Shown here piece after piece: positions 9,361-18,737 of a stretch of 64,000 nucleotides of DNA (the first letter of the stretch is position 1; each line of letters begins with the position of its first letter). Under the pieces are notes generated by a model that saw only the letters and a list, made by a program, of their open reading frames with translations, was not told where the DNA came from and did not search any database. A program made the position numbers and the translations under genes. Source of the stretch: Legionella longbeachae (GTDB lineage: Bacteria > Pseudomonadota > Gammaproteobacteria > Legionellales > Legionellaceae); the NCBI RefSeq assembly GCF_004283175.1, contig NZ_RXNW01000013.1:1-64000 (forward strand), read 5' to 3'.

Positions 9361-10803
9361 GTGCAAAACGAAAAACATCCAAAATCACTACGCATCTTTT
9401 TCGCAACTGAAATGTGGGAGCGTTACGGCTTTTATGTAGTTCAATCACTACTAGCACTTTATTTAGCATTGTATTTTAAATGGCCGGATAAACAAGTTTA
9501 TGCCTTAGTTGGCTCGTTTACTGCTTTAACCTATCTTTCACCAGTAGTTGGTGGTTGGATAGCCGACAAATTAATTGGTCAAAAAAGAGCGGTTTTACTT
9601 GGAGCTGTTGTTTTATTTGTAAGTTATTGCCTACTATCTCTGGTAGATGACCCTTCAGTCCTTACTGCATCACTGGCGGCTATTGCAGTAGGAACTGGTT
9701 TGTTAAAACCCAACATTTCCTCCCTTTTAGGTAATGAATATCTTTCGGGTTGCGCACGTCGGGAAAGCGGCTTTACCATCTTTTATATGGGAATAACCAC
9801 TGGCATTATCTTAGGTACTACTTTACCCAGTATCTTACATGACCATTTTGGCTGGATGGCTTCTTTTACAAGTGCAGCAATTGGAATGATCATTGCTTTT
9901 ATTGTCTTTTTATATGGGATCAGAAAATATAGAATAAAGGACTACAACCCTTTTGTTTTTCAATATAAAAAAATCATAACAGCAATTGCTCTCATGATAT
10001 TTCTTTGGTCGTTATCATTTTATATTTTAAATTCGCCCAAATTAGCTAACCTTATATTTGGACTTGTTGTTTTATTTTCTGCAGCGTACATCTTATATTC
10101 AGTCAGTAAAGAAAACGCCAATCAATCACGACAAACATTAGTTATTGGATTATTATGCATCATTTCGGTAGTTTTTTGGGCATTCTATTTTCAAATGTTT
10201 ATGTCGCTGACCCTGTTTATTTCACGAGTTGTGGAACCCACATTTTGCGGCATTTTATTTCCTCCACCCTATTACGTTACCATCCAAAGCTTGGGCATGC
10301 TCGTTATTGGCTTTGTCCTGTCACGAAGGAATCTCAAACTTAATTTAATTGAGCGTGGTTTAAGCATTGGGAAAAAATTCTTGCTTGCAATTTTTATTAC
10401 TACCTTAGCTTATGGCGTCATCGCTCTGGTCAGTAATTTTACCGATAAAAACTCTTTACTCACTCCACTCTTAATTATTCCTGCATATTTAATGTTTTCA
10501 TTAGCAGAGCTATTATTATCACCTGTGGGTTTAGCTGCAATCACCCTTTTAGCCGATAAAAATAAAGTCAGTACCATGATGGGAATCTTTTTTGTTTCCC
10601 TGGGAATTGGAGGATTTTTATCAGGCAAACTCGCAGCATTAACTGCAATTCCTTCTGGGGAAACTAATATTGCTGTATTAAAGACACTTTATGCTGCCGC
10701 ATTTACACAACAATTAGGCATTCTTTTTCTTGCCTCTTTATGTTGCCTGGTTTTATTTGCAGTCATTAAATTTTTATTAACGCATGTCCATTTGACTGAA
10801 TAA
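9361..10803 (+). CDS. POT/PTR2 family proton-dependent peptide transporter
   Basis: Inner-membrane MFS symporter of the di-/tripeptide (POT) family. The N-terminal signature EMWERYGFYVVQSLLALYL contains the ExxERxxxY proton-coupling motif (E17, E20, R21, Y25). About 12-14 hydrophobic segments span the 480 residues. The start is GTG at 9361; no upstream ATG exists in frame, and the first internal ATG would remove part of the signature. The ribosome site is weak. It is divergent from hutU; a shared amino-acid theme is suggestive. Intracellular Legionella live on amino acids and carry several POT paralogues. The exact substrate cannot be read. Confidence 0.9.
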   Translation: MQNEKHPKSLRIFFATEMWERYGFYVVQSLLALYLALYFKWPDKQVYALVGSFTALTYLSPVVGGWIADKLIGQKRAVLLGAVVLFVSYCLLSLVDDPSVLTASLAAIAVGTGLLKPNISSLLGNEYLSGCARRESGFTIFYMGITTGIILGTTLPSILHDHFGWMASFTSAAIGMIIAFIVFLYGIRKYRIKDYNPFVFQYKKIITAIALMIFLWSLSFYILNSPKLANLIFGLVVLFSAAYILYSVSKENANQSRQTLVIGLLCIISVVFWAFYFQMFMSLTLFISRVVEPTFCGILFPPPYYVTIQSLGMLVIGFVLSRRNLKLNLIERGLSIGKKFLLAIFITTLAYGVIALVSNFTDKNSLLTPLLIIPAYLMFSLAELLLSPVGLAAITLLADKNKVSTMMGIFFVSLGIGGFLSGKLAALTAIPSGETNIAVLKTLYAAAFTQQLGILFLASLCCLVLFAVIKFLLTHVHLTE

Positions 10804-10919
10804 TTGAGATTAAGAAGTTTTTTATATTACTAGTCTAGCGAGTTTATTCTCATAACTCTTTTTATATAGAGAAAATACTGCTATCATTCAGCGCTTTTTT
10901 ATAATAAATACCTAAAAAT

Positions 10920-11249
10920 ATGTCAGAACAAAACCCAATGTTAGACAAATTATTGCATCTCCTTGATGACAATCAAGCCATTGATGTTAAAGTAATCGAC
11001 GTTCGCAAACAAACAACTATTACCGACTATATGATTATTGCTTCAGGTCGTTCATCGCGCCATGTTAAAGCAATCTCACAGAAGATAATGGAGGAAATGA
11101 AATCCTCCGGGATGCCTGCAATGAATTGTACAGGCTTAGAAACTGGCGATTGGGTGTTGATTGACTTTAGTGATGTTATTGTCCATGTTATGCAACCTGA
11201 ATACAGACAATACTATAATCTTGAGGGTCTTTGGGGCGAGCTGCATTAA
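10920..11249 (+). CDS. rsfS: Ribosomal silencing factor RsfS
   Basis: Binds uL14 of the 50S subunit and blocks subunit joining during starvation. The 109-residue protein has the typical [16 protein letters not shown] segment and the C-terminal [21 protein letters not shown] block. It is followed after 8 bases by rlmH, the usual rsfS-rlmH-mrdA-rodA order, so it probably heads an operon through rodA. Confidence 0.96.
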   Translation: MSEQNPMLDKLLHLLDDNQAIDVKVIDVRKQTTITDYMIIASGRSSRHVKAISQKIMEEMKSSGMPAMNCTGLETGDWVLIDFSDVIVHVMQPEYRQYYNLEGLWGELH

Positions 11250-11257
11250 AAAATATT

Positions 11258-11728
11258 ATGCTAAAAGTTACCATCATCACTTTAGGCAACAAAATGCCCG
11301 CTTGGGTCGTCCAAGGTTGTCAAGAATATGCAAAACGCCTTAATGACGGCATTCAACTTAAAATCATCGAAATTCCTTTAATTCGTCGGACTAAGTCTTC
11401 TGATTTAATCAAAATACTCGAAAAGGAATCGGCGCTGATTCAAGATGCATTGCCGCATAATTCACGAATTATCGCTTTAGAAATTGATGGAAAATCATTT
11501 AGCAGTGAGGAGTTGGTCGTTAAAATTTCACAATTACAACATACAGATAGCCACCTCTGTTTTTTAATAGGCGGACCAGAGGGTCTTTCCCAAGAAACCC
11601 TCAAGCGTTGTGATGAACGATGGTCATTATCAAAACTCACTCTTCCCCATCCATTAGTACGAATTATTTTACTAGAAACATTGTATAGAGCTTGGTCTAT
11701 TATTAACAATCATCCATATCATAAGTAA
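11258..11728 (+). CDS. rlmH: 23S rRNA pseudouridine-1915 N3-methyltransferase RlmH
   Basis: SPOUT-class methyltransferase for helix 69 of 23S rRNA. The SAM-binding trefoil-knot motif LIGGPEGLS (about 107-115) and the C-terminal [16 protein letters not shown] are clear. The start at 11258 ([16 protein letters not shown]) is preferred over a TTG at 11231 that overlaps rsfS, because it gives the normal 156 residues. There is no strong ribosome site, which suggests translational coupling to rsfS. Confidence 0.96.
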   Translation: MLKVTIITLGNKMPAWVVQGCQEYAKRLNDGIQLKIIEIPLIRRTKSSDLIKILEKESALIQDALPHNSRIIALEIDGKSFSSEELVVKISQLQHTDSHLCFLIGGPEGLSQETLKRCDERWSLSKLTLPHPLVRIILLETLYRAWSIINNHPYHK

Positions 11729-11802
11729 GTAAATCTATAGTAAACAGCCCCATTTTAAGTTACCATGCGATTTTTTGTATCCATCTTAATTGACTGTAGG
11801 TT

Positions 11803-13668
11803 ATGAGTCGAAATCAATCATTTAAAAATTATCGAATCGAATCTCGGCATCAACTTTTCAGAATTAACTTGCTGGTTGCTTTCCTGATCATTTTATCTTT
11901 AATCCTGGTTTTAAGGCTTGCGTTTCTACAAATTTCTGAATTTAAAAAATACCAAACGCTTTCACTAAAAAATCAAATGAGTATTATTCCAATTGCGCCA
12001 CCAAGAGGAGTTATTCTTGACAGAAATGGAGTATTACTTGCAGAAAATATACCTGTATATGTGTTAGAAATCATTCCTGAGCATGTTAAAAATATGGATC
12101 AAACGTTAGCTGAATTACAAAAGCTAATTCCTTCAATTTCTGACGAAGATATCGAAAATTTCAAGCGCACTCGCAAACAAAATCGTTCATTTGTTCCCAT
12201 ACCCATCAAATTAAAGTTAACTCAGGAAGAAGTCGCCATTTTTGCTATTAATCAATATCATTTTCCAGGTGTGAGCATCAAAGCTCGTCTGATGCGTCAC
12301 TACCCTTTAGGTGAAATAACAGCACATGTTCTTGGTTATGTAGGTAGAATCAATATCCAGGAATTAAAATCAGTAGATCCTACCAATTATCGCGCTACAA
12401 ACTTTATTGGTAAAGCTGGTATTGAAAAATACTATGAAGACATTCTCCACGGCAAAGTCGGATATCAAATGGTAGAAACAGATGTTAGTGGTCGTACTCT
12501 AAGAACTATTGATAAAATCAACCCCCATTCCGGATCAAAACTTTACTTGAGCCTCGATGTCAGACTGCAACAAGCAGCTTATGAGGCATTAAAAGATAAG
12601 CGCGGAGCAGCTGTAGCTATAAACACTAAAAATGGTGAGGTTCTAGCTATGGTAAGCTCCCCTAGTTTTGATCCCAATATTTTTGTAGCTGGAGTAAGCT
12701 CTAAAGAATATAAAAAACTGTCTAATACCTTACAAAGGCCGCTGTTTAATCGTGCTGTTCGGGGTGTATATCCCCCAGCATCAACAATTAAACCTTTTGT
12801 TGGTTTGGCTGGTTTGGAAAAAGGCTTTATAACTACAGCGACAACAATATATGATCCTGGAAAATATAAACTACCTAACTCGAGCCATATCTATAGAGAT
12901 TGGAAAAAAACCGGACATGGAATGATCAATTTTAAAAGAGCAATTACCGTTTCCTGTGATACCTATTTTTACCAGTTAGGCAATAAAATGGGTATCTCCA
13001 ATATTGAAGATATGCTTGTCAAATTTGGTTTAGGCCATTTAAGCCAAATCGATCTCCATGAAGAAGCTTCTGGTATCGTTCCAAGTCTTCGTTGGAAAAA
13101 ACAAACTAAAGGTGTGCCCTGGTATCCTGGTGATACCTTAATTACGTCCATAGGACAAGGATTTATGTTAGCTACACCATTACAGATGGCGAACGCAACA
13201 GCATCTTTAAGTCAACATGGCCGTCGATTCAGACCTCATTTATTAACAAAAACCGTAAATAGTGACAGTGGTGAGGTAAAACGATATAAACCCATAGAAG
13301 AATACCCTATTTATTTGAAAGATGAAGCAAACTGGGACATAGTTGCGGATGCTATGCATAATGTTTTAATCAGTAATGAAGGTACAGGTTATCGTTTTGG
13401 TCGCAATCCACCCTATCCAGTTGCAGGAAAAACCGGAACAGCCCAAGTCTTTAGTGGGAGACAATATGAAAAAACTAAATATGAAGATATCCCTGAAGCG
13501 TTACGTGATAACTCTTTATTTATTGCTTTTACTCCAGTTGAAAAACCAGAAATCGCAATTGCTGTGGTTGTAGAAAATGATGTTGCGGCCTCAATGGTTG
13601 CTCGCAAGATTCTTGATACTTATTATAAACTTTATCCAATGAAAAAGAAAAATGAACAGACTCAATAG
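11803..13668 (+). CDS. mrdA: Penicillin-binding protein 2 (elongasome transpeptidase)
   Basis: D,D-transpeptidase for lateral-wall peptidoglycan synthesis, partner of RodA. A single N-terminal membrane anchor lies at about 22-42, then the PBP dimerisation domain (about 60-240) and the transpeptidase domain. Catalytic motifs are S327-T-I-K330 (SxxK), S384-C-D386 (SxD replacing the usual SxN, as in E. coli PBP2), and K543-T-G545. The length of 621 residues is normal. It overlaps rodA by 17 bases, implying coupled translation. Confidence 0.97.
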   Translation: MSRNQSFKNYRIESRHQLFRINLLVAFLIILSLILVLRLAFLQISEFKKYQTLSLKNQMSIIPIAPPRGVILDRNGVLLAENIPVYVLEIIPEHVKNMDQTLAELQKLIPSISDEDIENFKRTRKQNRSFVPIPIKLKLTQEEVAIFAINQYHFPGVSIKARLMRHYPLGEITAHVLGYVGRINIQELKSVDPTNYRATNFIGKAGIEKYYEDILHGKVGYQMVETDVSGRTLRTIDKINPHSGSKLYLSLDVRLQQAAYEALKDKRGAAVAINTKNGEVLAMVSSPSFDPNIFVAGVSSKEYKKLSNTLQRPLFNRAVRGVYPPASTIKPFVGLAGLEKGFITTATTIYDPGKYKLPNSSHIYRDWKKTGHGMINFKRAITVSCDTYFYQLGNKMGISNIEDMLVKFGLGHLSQIDLHEEASGIVPSLRWKKQTKGVPWYPGDTLITSIGQGFMLATPLQMANATASLSQHGRRFRPHLLTKTVNSDSGEVKRYKPIEEYPIYLKDEANWDIVADAMHNVLISNEGTGYRFGRNPPYPVAGKTGTAQVFSGRQYEKTKYEDIPEALRDNSLFIAFTPVEKPEIAIAVVVENDVAASMVARKILDTYYKLYPMKKKNEQTQ

Positions 13669-14770
13669 TAAACCCGTTTATCGCTTTACTGCGAAATCAT
13701 TACACCTGGACTTCCCTTTATTAGGTTTATTACTTGTACTGATTAGTTTTGGTCTTTTGATTTTGTATAGTGCCTCTAACGCAAACACGGGAATGGTCTT
13801 ACGCCAATCAATGAGACTTATTTTTGCATCGTTCATCATGCTTGTTCTTGGTTTTATTCCACCACATAAATACAAAATATGGACCCCATGGATATATAGT
13901 GTAGGATTAACTTTATTGATTGCAGTAATGCTCATGGGTAAAATCGGTAAAGGAGCTCAACGCTGGCTCGAATTAGGTTTATTCCGATTTCAACCGTCGG
14001 AAATCATGAAATTAGCCGTACCCATGATGGCTGCCTGGTATTTTGACCGTCAAGCTCGCCCGAGTAGTTTTAAAGCGATTGCTGTCGCAGGACTGATAAT
14101 CTGTGTCCCCGCATTATTAATTGCCAAACAGCCCGATTTGGGTACTGCAATTATGGTATCAGCTGCGGGATTATGTGTTGTGTTTTTAGCAGGAATTCGC
14201 TTTAAAGTAATCCTATTACTTATACTTATGGTAGGTTCTGCTATTCCCGTCATTTGGCATGTGATGCACGATTATCAAAAACAACGAGTTTATACCCTGC
14301 TTGATCCGGAACAAGATCCTCTTGGTGCAGGCTACCATATAATTCAATCAAAAATTGCTATTGGTTCAGGTGGGCTTGCAGGAAAAGGCTGGTTAGAGGG
14401 AAGCCAATCCCATCTTAATTTTTTACCAGAACATGCCACTGATTTTATTTTTGCTGTGAGTAGTGAAGAGTTTGGCTTTGCTGGTGGATTTGCTATTATT
14501 GCTCTTATTGTCATGATTGCTTTGCGTAGTCTCCATATTGCATCTAACGCCCAAACTACATTTACCCGCTTATTAGCAGCAAGTCTTGCAATGTCGTTCT
14601 TCATGTCCGGGTTTGTTAATATCGGCATGGTCATGGGAATCATACCTGTTGTCGGTATTCCATTACCGTTAGTGAGTTATGGAGGAACAGCAATGGTTAC
14701 TTTTTTAGCAAGCTTTGGTATCTTGATGTCTATTAGTTCGCATAAGATTTTATTTAACAGTTTAAATTAA
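13652..14770 (+). CDS. rodA: Rod-shape SEDS peptidoglycan glycosyltransferase RodA
   Basis: Integral membrane glycan polymerase of the SEDS family that works with PBP2 in the elongasome. Ten hydrophobic segments are apparent. Family motifs include the GRWL-like block near [48 protein letters not shown] and [11 protein letters not shown]. The 372-residue length is normal. The start lies inside the end of mrdA. Its stop overlaps the stop of the convergent rnhB by two bases, leaving no room for an intergenic terminator. Confidence 0.97.
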   Translation: MNRLNSKPVYRFTAKSLHLDFPLLGLLLVLISFGLLILYSASNANTGMVLRQSMRLIFASFIMLVLGFIPPHKYKIWTPWIYSVGLTLLIAVMLMGKIGKGAQRWLELGLFRFQPSEIMKLAVPMMAAWYFDRQARPSSFKAIAVAGLIICVPALLIAKQPDLGTAIMVSAAGLCVVFLAGIRFKVILLLILMVGSAIPVIWHVMHDYQKQRVYTLLDPEQDPLGAGYHIIQSKIAIGSGGLAGKGWLEGSQSHLNFLPEHATDFIFAVSSEEFGFAGGFAIIALIVMIALRSLHIASNAQTTFTRLLAASLAMSFFMSGFVNIGMVMGIIPVVGIPLPLVSYGGTAMVTFLASFGILMSISSHKILFNSLN

Positions 14771-15330
14771 ATTAAACTCCCAATTAGCGCAAAACTTTTT
14801 CGATGAATTTGACTTGGTCCAAGTCGTTTTAATGCTTCTCGGTGTGCAACTGTCGGATATCCTTTATGTCCAGCAAAACCATATCCCGGATAAATTGCAT
14901 CAAGTGCTTCCATTTCTGCATCACGAAACACTTTAGCAAGAATAGAGGCAGCACTAATTTCGGGAATCAAATCATCACCTTGAACGATTGCCTTACATGG
15001 AATATTTAACTTAGGAATATGTATGCCATCTACTAATACCTGATCAGGCTTAACCGGTAAAGCCTCTACGGCTCGTTGCATCGCCAATAAAGTAGCATGA
15101 TGAATATTAAGCGCATCGATTTCATCTACTTCCGCTCGACCATAAGCATAGGCTAGAGCTTGTTCTTTAATAAGTAATGAGAGTAATTCACGTTTTTTTG
15201 CGCTTAATTTTTTTGAATCCGCAAGCCCCTCTATGGGGCTTTTTAAAATTACAGCAGCAGTTACAACAGCTCCAGCCAAAGGTCCTCGTCCTACTTCATC
15301 TACACCAGCTATAAGCATTATTTTATCCAT
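14767..15330 (-). CDS. rnhB: Ribonuclease HII
   Basis: Removes single ribonucleotides and RNA-DNA junctions from DNA. The N-terminal [13 protein letters not shown] carries the catalytic D11 and E12, the [11 protein letters not shown] block follows, and VDGIHIP contains a further acidic residue. A second ATG at 15318 is an equally possible start (183 residues); the ribosome site is weak for both. It is convergent with and overlaps the tail of rodA. Confidence 0.96.
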   Translation of the reverse strand: MDKIMLIAGVDEVGRGPLAGAVVTAAVILKSPIEGLADSKKLSAKKRELLSLLIKEQALAYAYGRAEVDEIDALNIHHATLLAMQRAVEALPVKPDQVLVDGIHIPKLNIPCKAIVQGDDLIPEISAASILAKVFRDAEMEALDAIYPGYGFAGHKGYPTVAHREALKRLGPSQIHRKSFALIGSLI

Positions 15331-15425
15331 GATTCTTTTTATTAAAGGCTAATAATATCCTTTTAAAATTGATTTATCATCAAAGAAATGCGATCATGCG
15401 CACAAATAATTAACAGATAGACAGA

Positions 15426-16388
15426 ATGAGTAAAATTCGTTGTGCAGTAATTGGTGTCGGATATTTAGGTAGATTTCACGCTCAAAAATATCAACTTTTT
15501 TCTAATGCAGAATTAGTTGCTGTGTGCGACCTGGATCAAAAAACATTAGAAACGGTATCGAGCGAATTACAAGTTCCTGGTTATACTAATTATCATGATT
15601 TATTTGACAAGGTTGATGCGGTAAGTATTTCAGCAACAACTAATAAGCATTATGAAATTGCGAAATCCTTTTTAGAACGAGGAATACACACCCTAATTGA
15701 AAAGCCTATTACTGAAACAATATCACAGGCCGCAGAATTAATACAACTTGCAAAAAAGCACCATGCTAAACTGCAAGTTGGGCATTTAGAACGTTTCAAT
15801 TCAGCACGACTAGCCTTGGATGAGTACCTGGAAAATCCCCTATTTATAGACTCACAACGTTTAGCGCCTTACAACCCGCGTGGCGCTGATGTCAATGTGA
15901 TACTTGATGTAATGATTCATGATATTGATTTAATTCAAAACATGGTGAATAGCCCTATTATTTCAATTTCTGCTCAAGGAGCTCCTGTACTTACAAACTC
16001 AATCGATATTGCTAATGCCCGCATTACTTTTGCCAACCATTGTGTTGCCAATCTTACAGCAAGCCGTATTAGTTTTAAAACAGAACGCACGACACGGATT
16101 TTTCAACAAAATACTTATCTTTCAATAGACTATCAGAATAAAAAATTTGCAGTCTTTAAAAAAGGCAATGGTGAATTATTCCCGGGAATTCCTGATATCA
16201 CCCACGAACAAAAAGAATTTGCCAAAGGAGATGCCTTGTTTGAAGAAATCAAAGCTTTTATCAAATGCATTGAGGAAGATAGTATCCCGCTGGTTACCGG
16301 AGAAGACGGTCTGCGGGCACTAGAAACAGCAGAAAAAATTACCTCACTAATCAATGCTAACTTGATAGAACGCCATGCAAGAATCTAA
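15426..16388 (+). CDS. Gfo/Idh/MocA family oxidoreductase
   Basis: NAD(P)-dependent oxidoreductase, probably acting on a sugar or nucleotide sugar. The Rossmann motif GVGYLG is at residues 10-15, the family lysine motif EKPIT at about 93-97, and the GHLERFNSAR and MIHDIDL blocks form the substrate side. It is 320 residues long. Its last 14 bases overlap the start of lpxB, so the two are translationally coupled and a role in lipid A or LPS sugar metabolism is a reasonable inference. The UDP-GlcNAc 3-dehydrogenase GnnA belongs to this family and lies beside lipid A genes in some bacteria, but no gnnB-like aminotransferase is next to it here. Confidence 0.85.
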   Translation: MSKIRCAVIGVGYLGRFHAQKYQLFSNAELVAVCDLDQKTLETVSSELQVPGYTNYHDLFDKVDAVSISATTNKHYEIAKSFLERGIHTLIEKPITETISQAAELIQLAKKHHAKLQVGHLERFNSARLALDEYLENPLFIDSQRLAPYNPRGADVNVILDVMIHDIDLIQNMVNSPIISISAQGAPVLTNSIDIANARITFANHCVANLTASRISFKTERTTRIFQQNTYLSIDYQNKKFAVFKKGNGELFPGIPDITHEQKEFAKGDALFEEIKAFIKCIEEDSIPLVTGEDGLRALETAEKITSLINANLIERHARI

Positions 16389-17532
16389 ACAGATTGTCAT
16401 TGTTGCGGGTGAAGAATCAGGGGATGTTCATGCATCAGTTTTGATTCGCCAGTTAAAAAACGCCTACCCCAATATAAAAATTAGTGGAATAGGTGGTCAG
16501 CATATGCAAGAAGCAGGTGCAGAATTAATTTCCGATCTCGCACGCTTTGGTGTAACAGGCCTCACAGCAGTCATTAGTCACCTGAAAGTAATTCGTGAGG
16601 CATTTATTTCTGTAAAGAAACATTTATCTCAACAAAAACCAGATCTACTCATTCTGGTTGACTACCCTGGATTTAATTTAAGATTAGCAAAATATGCAAA
16701 GCGAAAACTGGGCATTAAAATCCTTTACTATATAAGTCCCCAAATTTGGGCATGGAAAGCTAAGCGTATTCATCTTATAAAGCAATGCGTTGACCAAATG
16801 GCAGTTATTTTACCATTTGAAAAACCTTTATATGAAAAAGTAAAGGTTCCGGTAAATTTTGTTGGCCATCCCTTGGTAGAAAAAATATCTTTCGCCGCCA
16901 GCGATACTAAAATTCAGCGTGAAAGACTTAAGCTGCCCACGGACAGTCGAGTTATTGCACTTCTTCCAGGAAGCCGTAATAATGAGATTGAGCATCATAT
17001 GCCAATTTTACGCGATACAGCACTGCTTCTTCAAAAACGCCATCCTAACCTATATTTTGTGATTCCTATTGCGAATACAATTAATCCCGAAAAAATTAAA
17101 CATTATTTTTCCGACACTCATTTACCAATAAGTTTTATAGAGGGACAAGCATTAAATTGCATGGCCGCAGCAGATTTTGTGATTGTGTCCTCAGGGACTG
17201 CATCTCTTGAATGTGCCTTATTAGAAAAACCTATGTGTATTATTTATAAATCATCTTTGCTCAATTATGTTTTAGCAATGAAGTTTATCAAAGTAAAATT
17301 TTTAGGCTTATGCAATCTTTTAGCAAACAGAATGATTGTTCCTGAGTTCTTGCAATATGATTGCAATGCTTATGAATTGACTCGCTATATTGATCGTTTT
17401 TATAACGATCCTGAACAGCCTCATCAAATGCTCACCCAATTAACTAAGGTGAAGCAGTCATTGTCCGCGGAAAAATCTGATCGCTCATTGTTTGATCTTG
17501 TGGTGAATGAATTGTACAAAAAAAATGCATAG
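16375..17532 (+). CDS. lpxB: Lipid-A-disaccharide synthase
   Basis: Peripheral inner-membrane GT19 glycosyltransferase that joins UDP-2,3-diacyl-GlcN and lipid X to make the lipid A disaccharide. Motifs include VAGEESGDVHAS at the N-terminus, LVDYPGFNLRLAK, YYISPQIWAWK, LPGSRNNEIEHHMP and the C-terminal donor site VSSGTASLECAL. The 385-residue length is normal. The start lies within the end of the upstream oxidoreductase. Legionella genomes can carry two LpxB paralogues; this copy has a regulatory neighbour, fis, rather than lpxA or lpxD. Confidence 0.96.
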   Translation: MQESKQIVIVAGEESGDVHASVLIRQLKNAYPNIKISGIGGQHMQEAGAELISDLARFGVTGLTAVISHLKVIREAFISVKKHLSQQKPDLLILVDYPGFNLRLAKYAKRKLGIKILYYISPQIWAWKAKRIHLIKQCVDQMAVILPFEKPLYEKVKVPVNFVGHPLVEKISFAASDTKIQRERLKLPTDSRVIALLPGSRNNEIEHHMPILRDTALLLQKRHPNLYFVIPIANTINPEKIKHYFSDTHLPISFIEGQALNCMAAADFVIVSSGTASLECALLEKPMCIIYKSSLLNYVLAMKFIKVKFLGLCNLLANRMIVPEFLQYDCNAYELTRYIDRFYNDPEQPHQMLTQLTKVKQSLSAEKSDRSLFDLVVNELYKKNA

Positions 17533-17645
17533 TTTTATCTTAAAAATATAGAATATCAATTGTCCTTCATGTACAATTAATTTTGCTTTCATTTTGAATG
17601 TAAGCAACTGGAATGTATGATTTAATTATTAATAAGGAAGTTAAG

Positions 17646-17945
17646 ATGACTGTCATTGAAACACCTGAAACAACCCAAAGTATCATTAAACAAGACCAAG
17701 GTCTACAAGATCTAGTCTATAATTTAGTCTCTCGTTTTCTTGCCGAAAATAAAAATAAAAGCATTGATGATCTATATGACATGATATTATCTGAGGTTGA
17801 ACCTCCGTTGCTGCAAGCAGTAATGGAAAAACGACGTGGCAATCAACTACAAGCTGCCAAAATGCTTGGCATTAGTCGCGGCACAATTAGGAAGAAACTT
17901 CAAAGATATTTTGGAACAAAATATTTTCGCTTAACTGATGAATAG
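17646..17945 (+). CDS. fis: Fis-family nucleoid-associated regulator
   Basis: Small DNA-bending and transcription regulator. The 99-residue form starting at 17646 is chosen because AAGGAAG lies just upstream. The C-terminal helix-turn-helix is typical: NQLQAAKMLGISRGTIRKKL. The N-terminal part (about 1-40) is more divergent from E. coli Fis, as usual in Legionella, which has several Fis paralogues. A strong terminator follows at once, so it is probably a single-gene unit. Confidence 0.92.
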   Translation: MTVIETPETTQSIIKQDQGLQDLVYNLVSRFLAENKNKSIDDLYDMILSEVEPPLLQAVMEKRRGNQLQAAKMLGISRGTIRKKLQRYFGTKYFRLTDE

Positions 17946-17980
17946 TTTTAATTTGGAATGATTTCCGATTAGAATAAAAA

Positions 17981-18006
17981 GGCTCGATGAATCGAGCCTT
18001 TTTTTT
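17981..18006 (+). terminator. Rho-independent terminator of fis
   Basis: GGCTCGA-TGAA-TCGAGCC forms a 7-bp stem with a tetraloop, preceded by five A and followed by eight T. A textbook intrinsic terminator. Confidence 0.95.
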
Positions 18007-18031
18007 ACAGTATGTTTTAAGGATTTATTAG

Positions 18032-18604
18032 ATGAAAAAATTTATGTATCTAGCCCCCCTAATCGGTCTTCTTGCAACATCGTGTGTCACTGACAAACCT
18101 GATGTTATTGCTGATGATGCAGGTCAATTGCATTACACCACACCCTACCAAGATGATACACGAGGTCAAAATGTATTCCCTGCAACCTGGAATGTAAAAG
18201 GTAAAAAACTTTTTGTTTTTGATCCTAATGCTGATGCATGGGCGGCCTATGATGCTCAAGGTAATCGAGTGATGACCGGCAGTGCTTCTGGAGGAAGAGA
18301 CAAGTGCCCGGATTCTGACCAATCGTGTCGAACTGTGGTTGGAACTTTCGCTGTGTTTAATAAAAAAGGGGCTGATTGCAAATCAAATGAATATCCTCTT
18401 GCCCGTGATGGCCATGTAGCCGGTGGTGCCAAAATGCCTTATTGCATGCATTTTCATGATGGCTATGCAATCCACGCGGCCTATGAGGTTCCTAAATACA
18501 ATACCAGCCATGGTTGTATTCGTGTCCTCCCAGGTGCCGCAAAATGGCTCAATGAAAACTTTATTGATGTAGGGACAACCGTACTAGTTCTTCCTTATGC
18601 ATAA
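18032..18604 (+). CDS. L,D-transpeptidase lipoprotein (YkuD family)
   Basis: Second YkuD-type L,D-transpeptidase in the window. A lipoprotein-like leader ends in LLATSC with C18 as likely lipidation site, although the lipobox is not ideal. A spacer of about 35 residues precedes the catalytic domain. The catalytic block has H148 (AIHAAYEV) and TSHGCIRV with H160 and C162. It shares extra conserved cysteines (CPDSDQSC, DCKS, MPYCMHF) with the secreted paralogue at 1697-2167. It sits between two strong terminators, so it is an independent transcription unit. Membrane anchoring versus free periplasmic location is the main difference between the paralogues. Confidence 0.88.
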   Translation: MKKFMYLAPLIGLLATSCVTDKPDVIADDAGQLHYTTPYQDDTRGQNVFPATWNVKGKKLFVFDPNADAWAAYDAQGNRVMTGSASGGRDKCPDSDQSCRTVVGTFAVFNKKGADCKSNEYPLARDGHVAGGAKMPYCMHFHDGYAIHAAYEVPKYNTSHGCIRVLPGAAKWLNENFIDVGTTVLVLPYA

Positions 18605-18622
18605 TCCTTTCTTAGTAATCAC

Positions 18623-18660
18623 TCCTGAAAAAAGTAAGAGATCTTTTTTCAGGATCTTTT
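18623..18660 (+). terminator. Hairpin terminator after the L,D-transpeptidase lipoprotein gene
   Basis: A 12-bp perfect stem TCCTGAAAAAAG / CTTTTTTCAGGA with an 8-base loop, followed by TCTTTTTA. Confidence 0.9.
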
Positions 18661-18737
18661 TAAATTTAATGTTTAATGGTTGACTCTTTAGTATCCTTCT
18701 ATAAAATGGGCAAAAAATTTGCATGGAGGAACTCAGT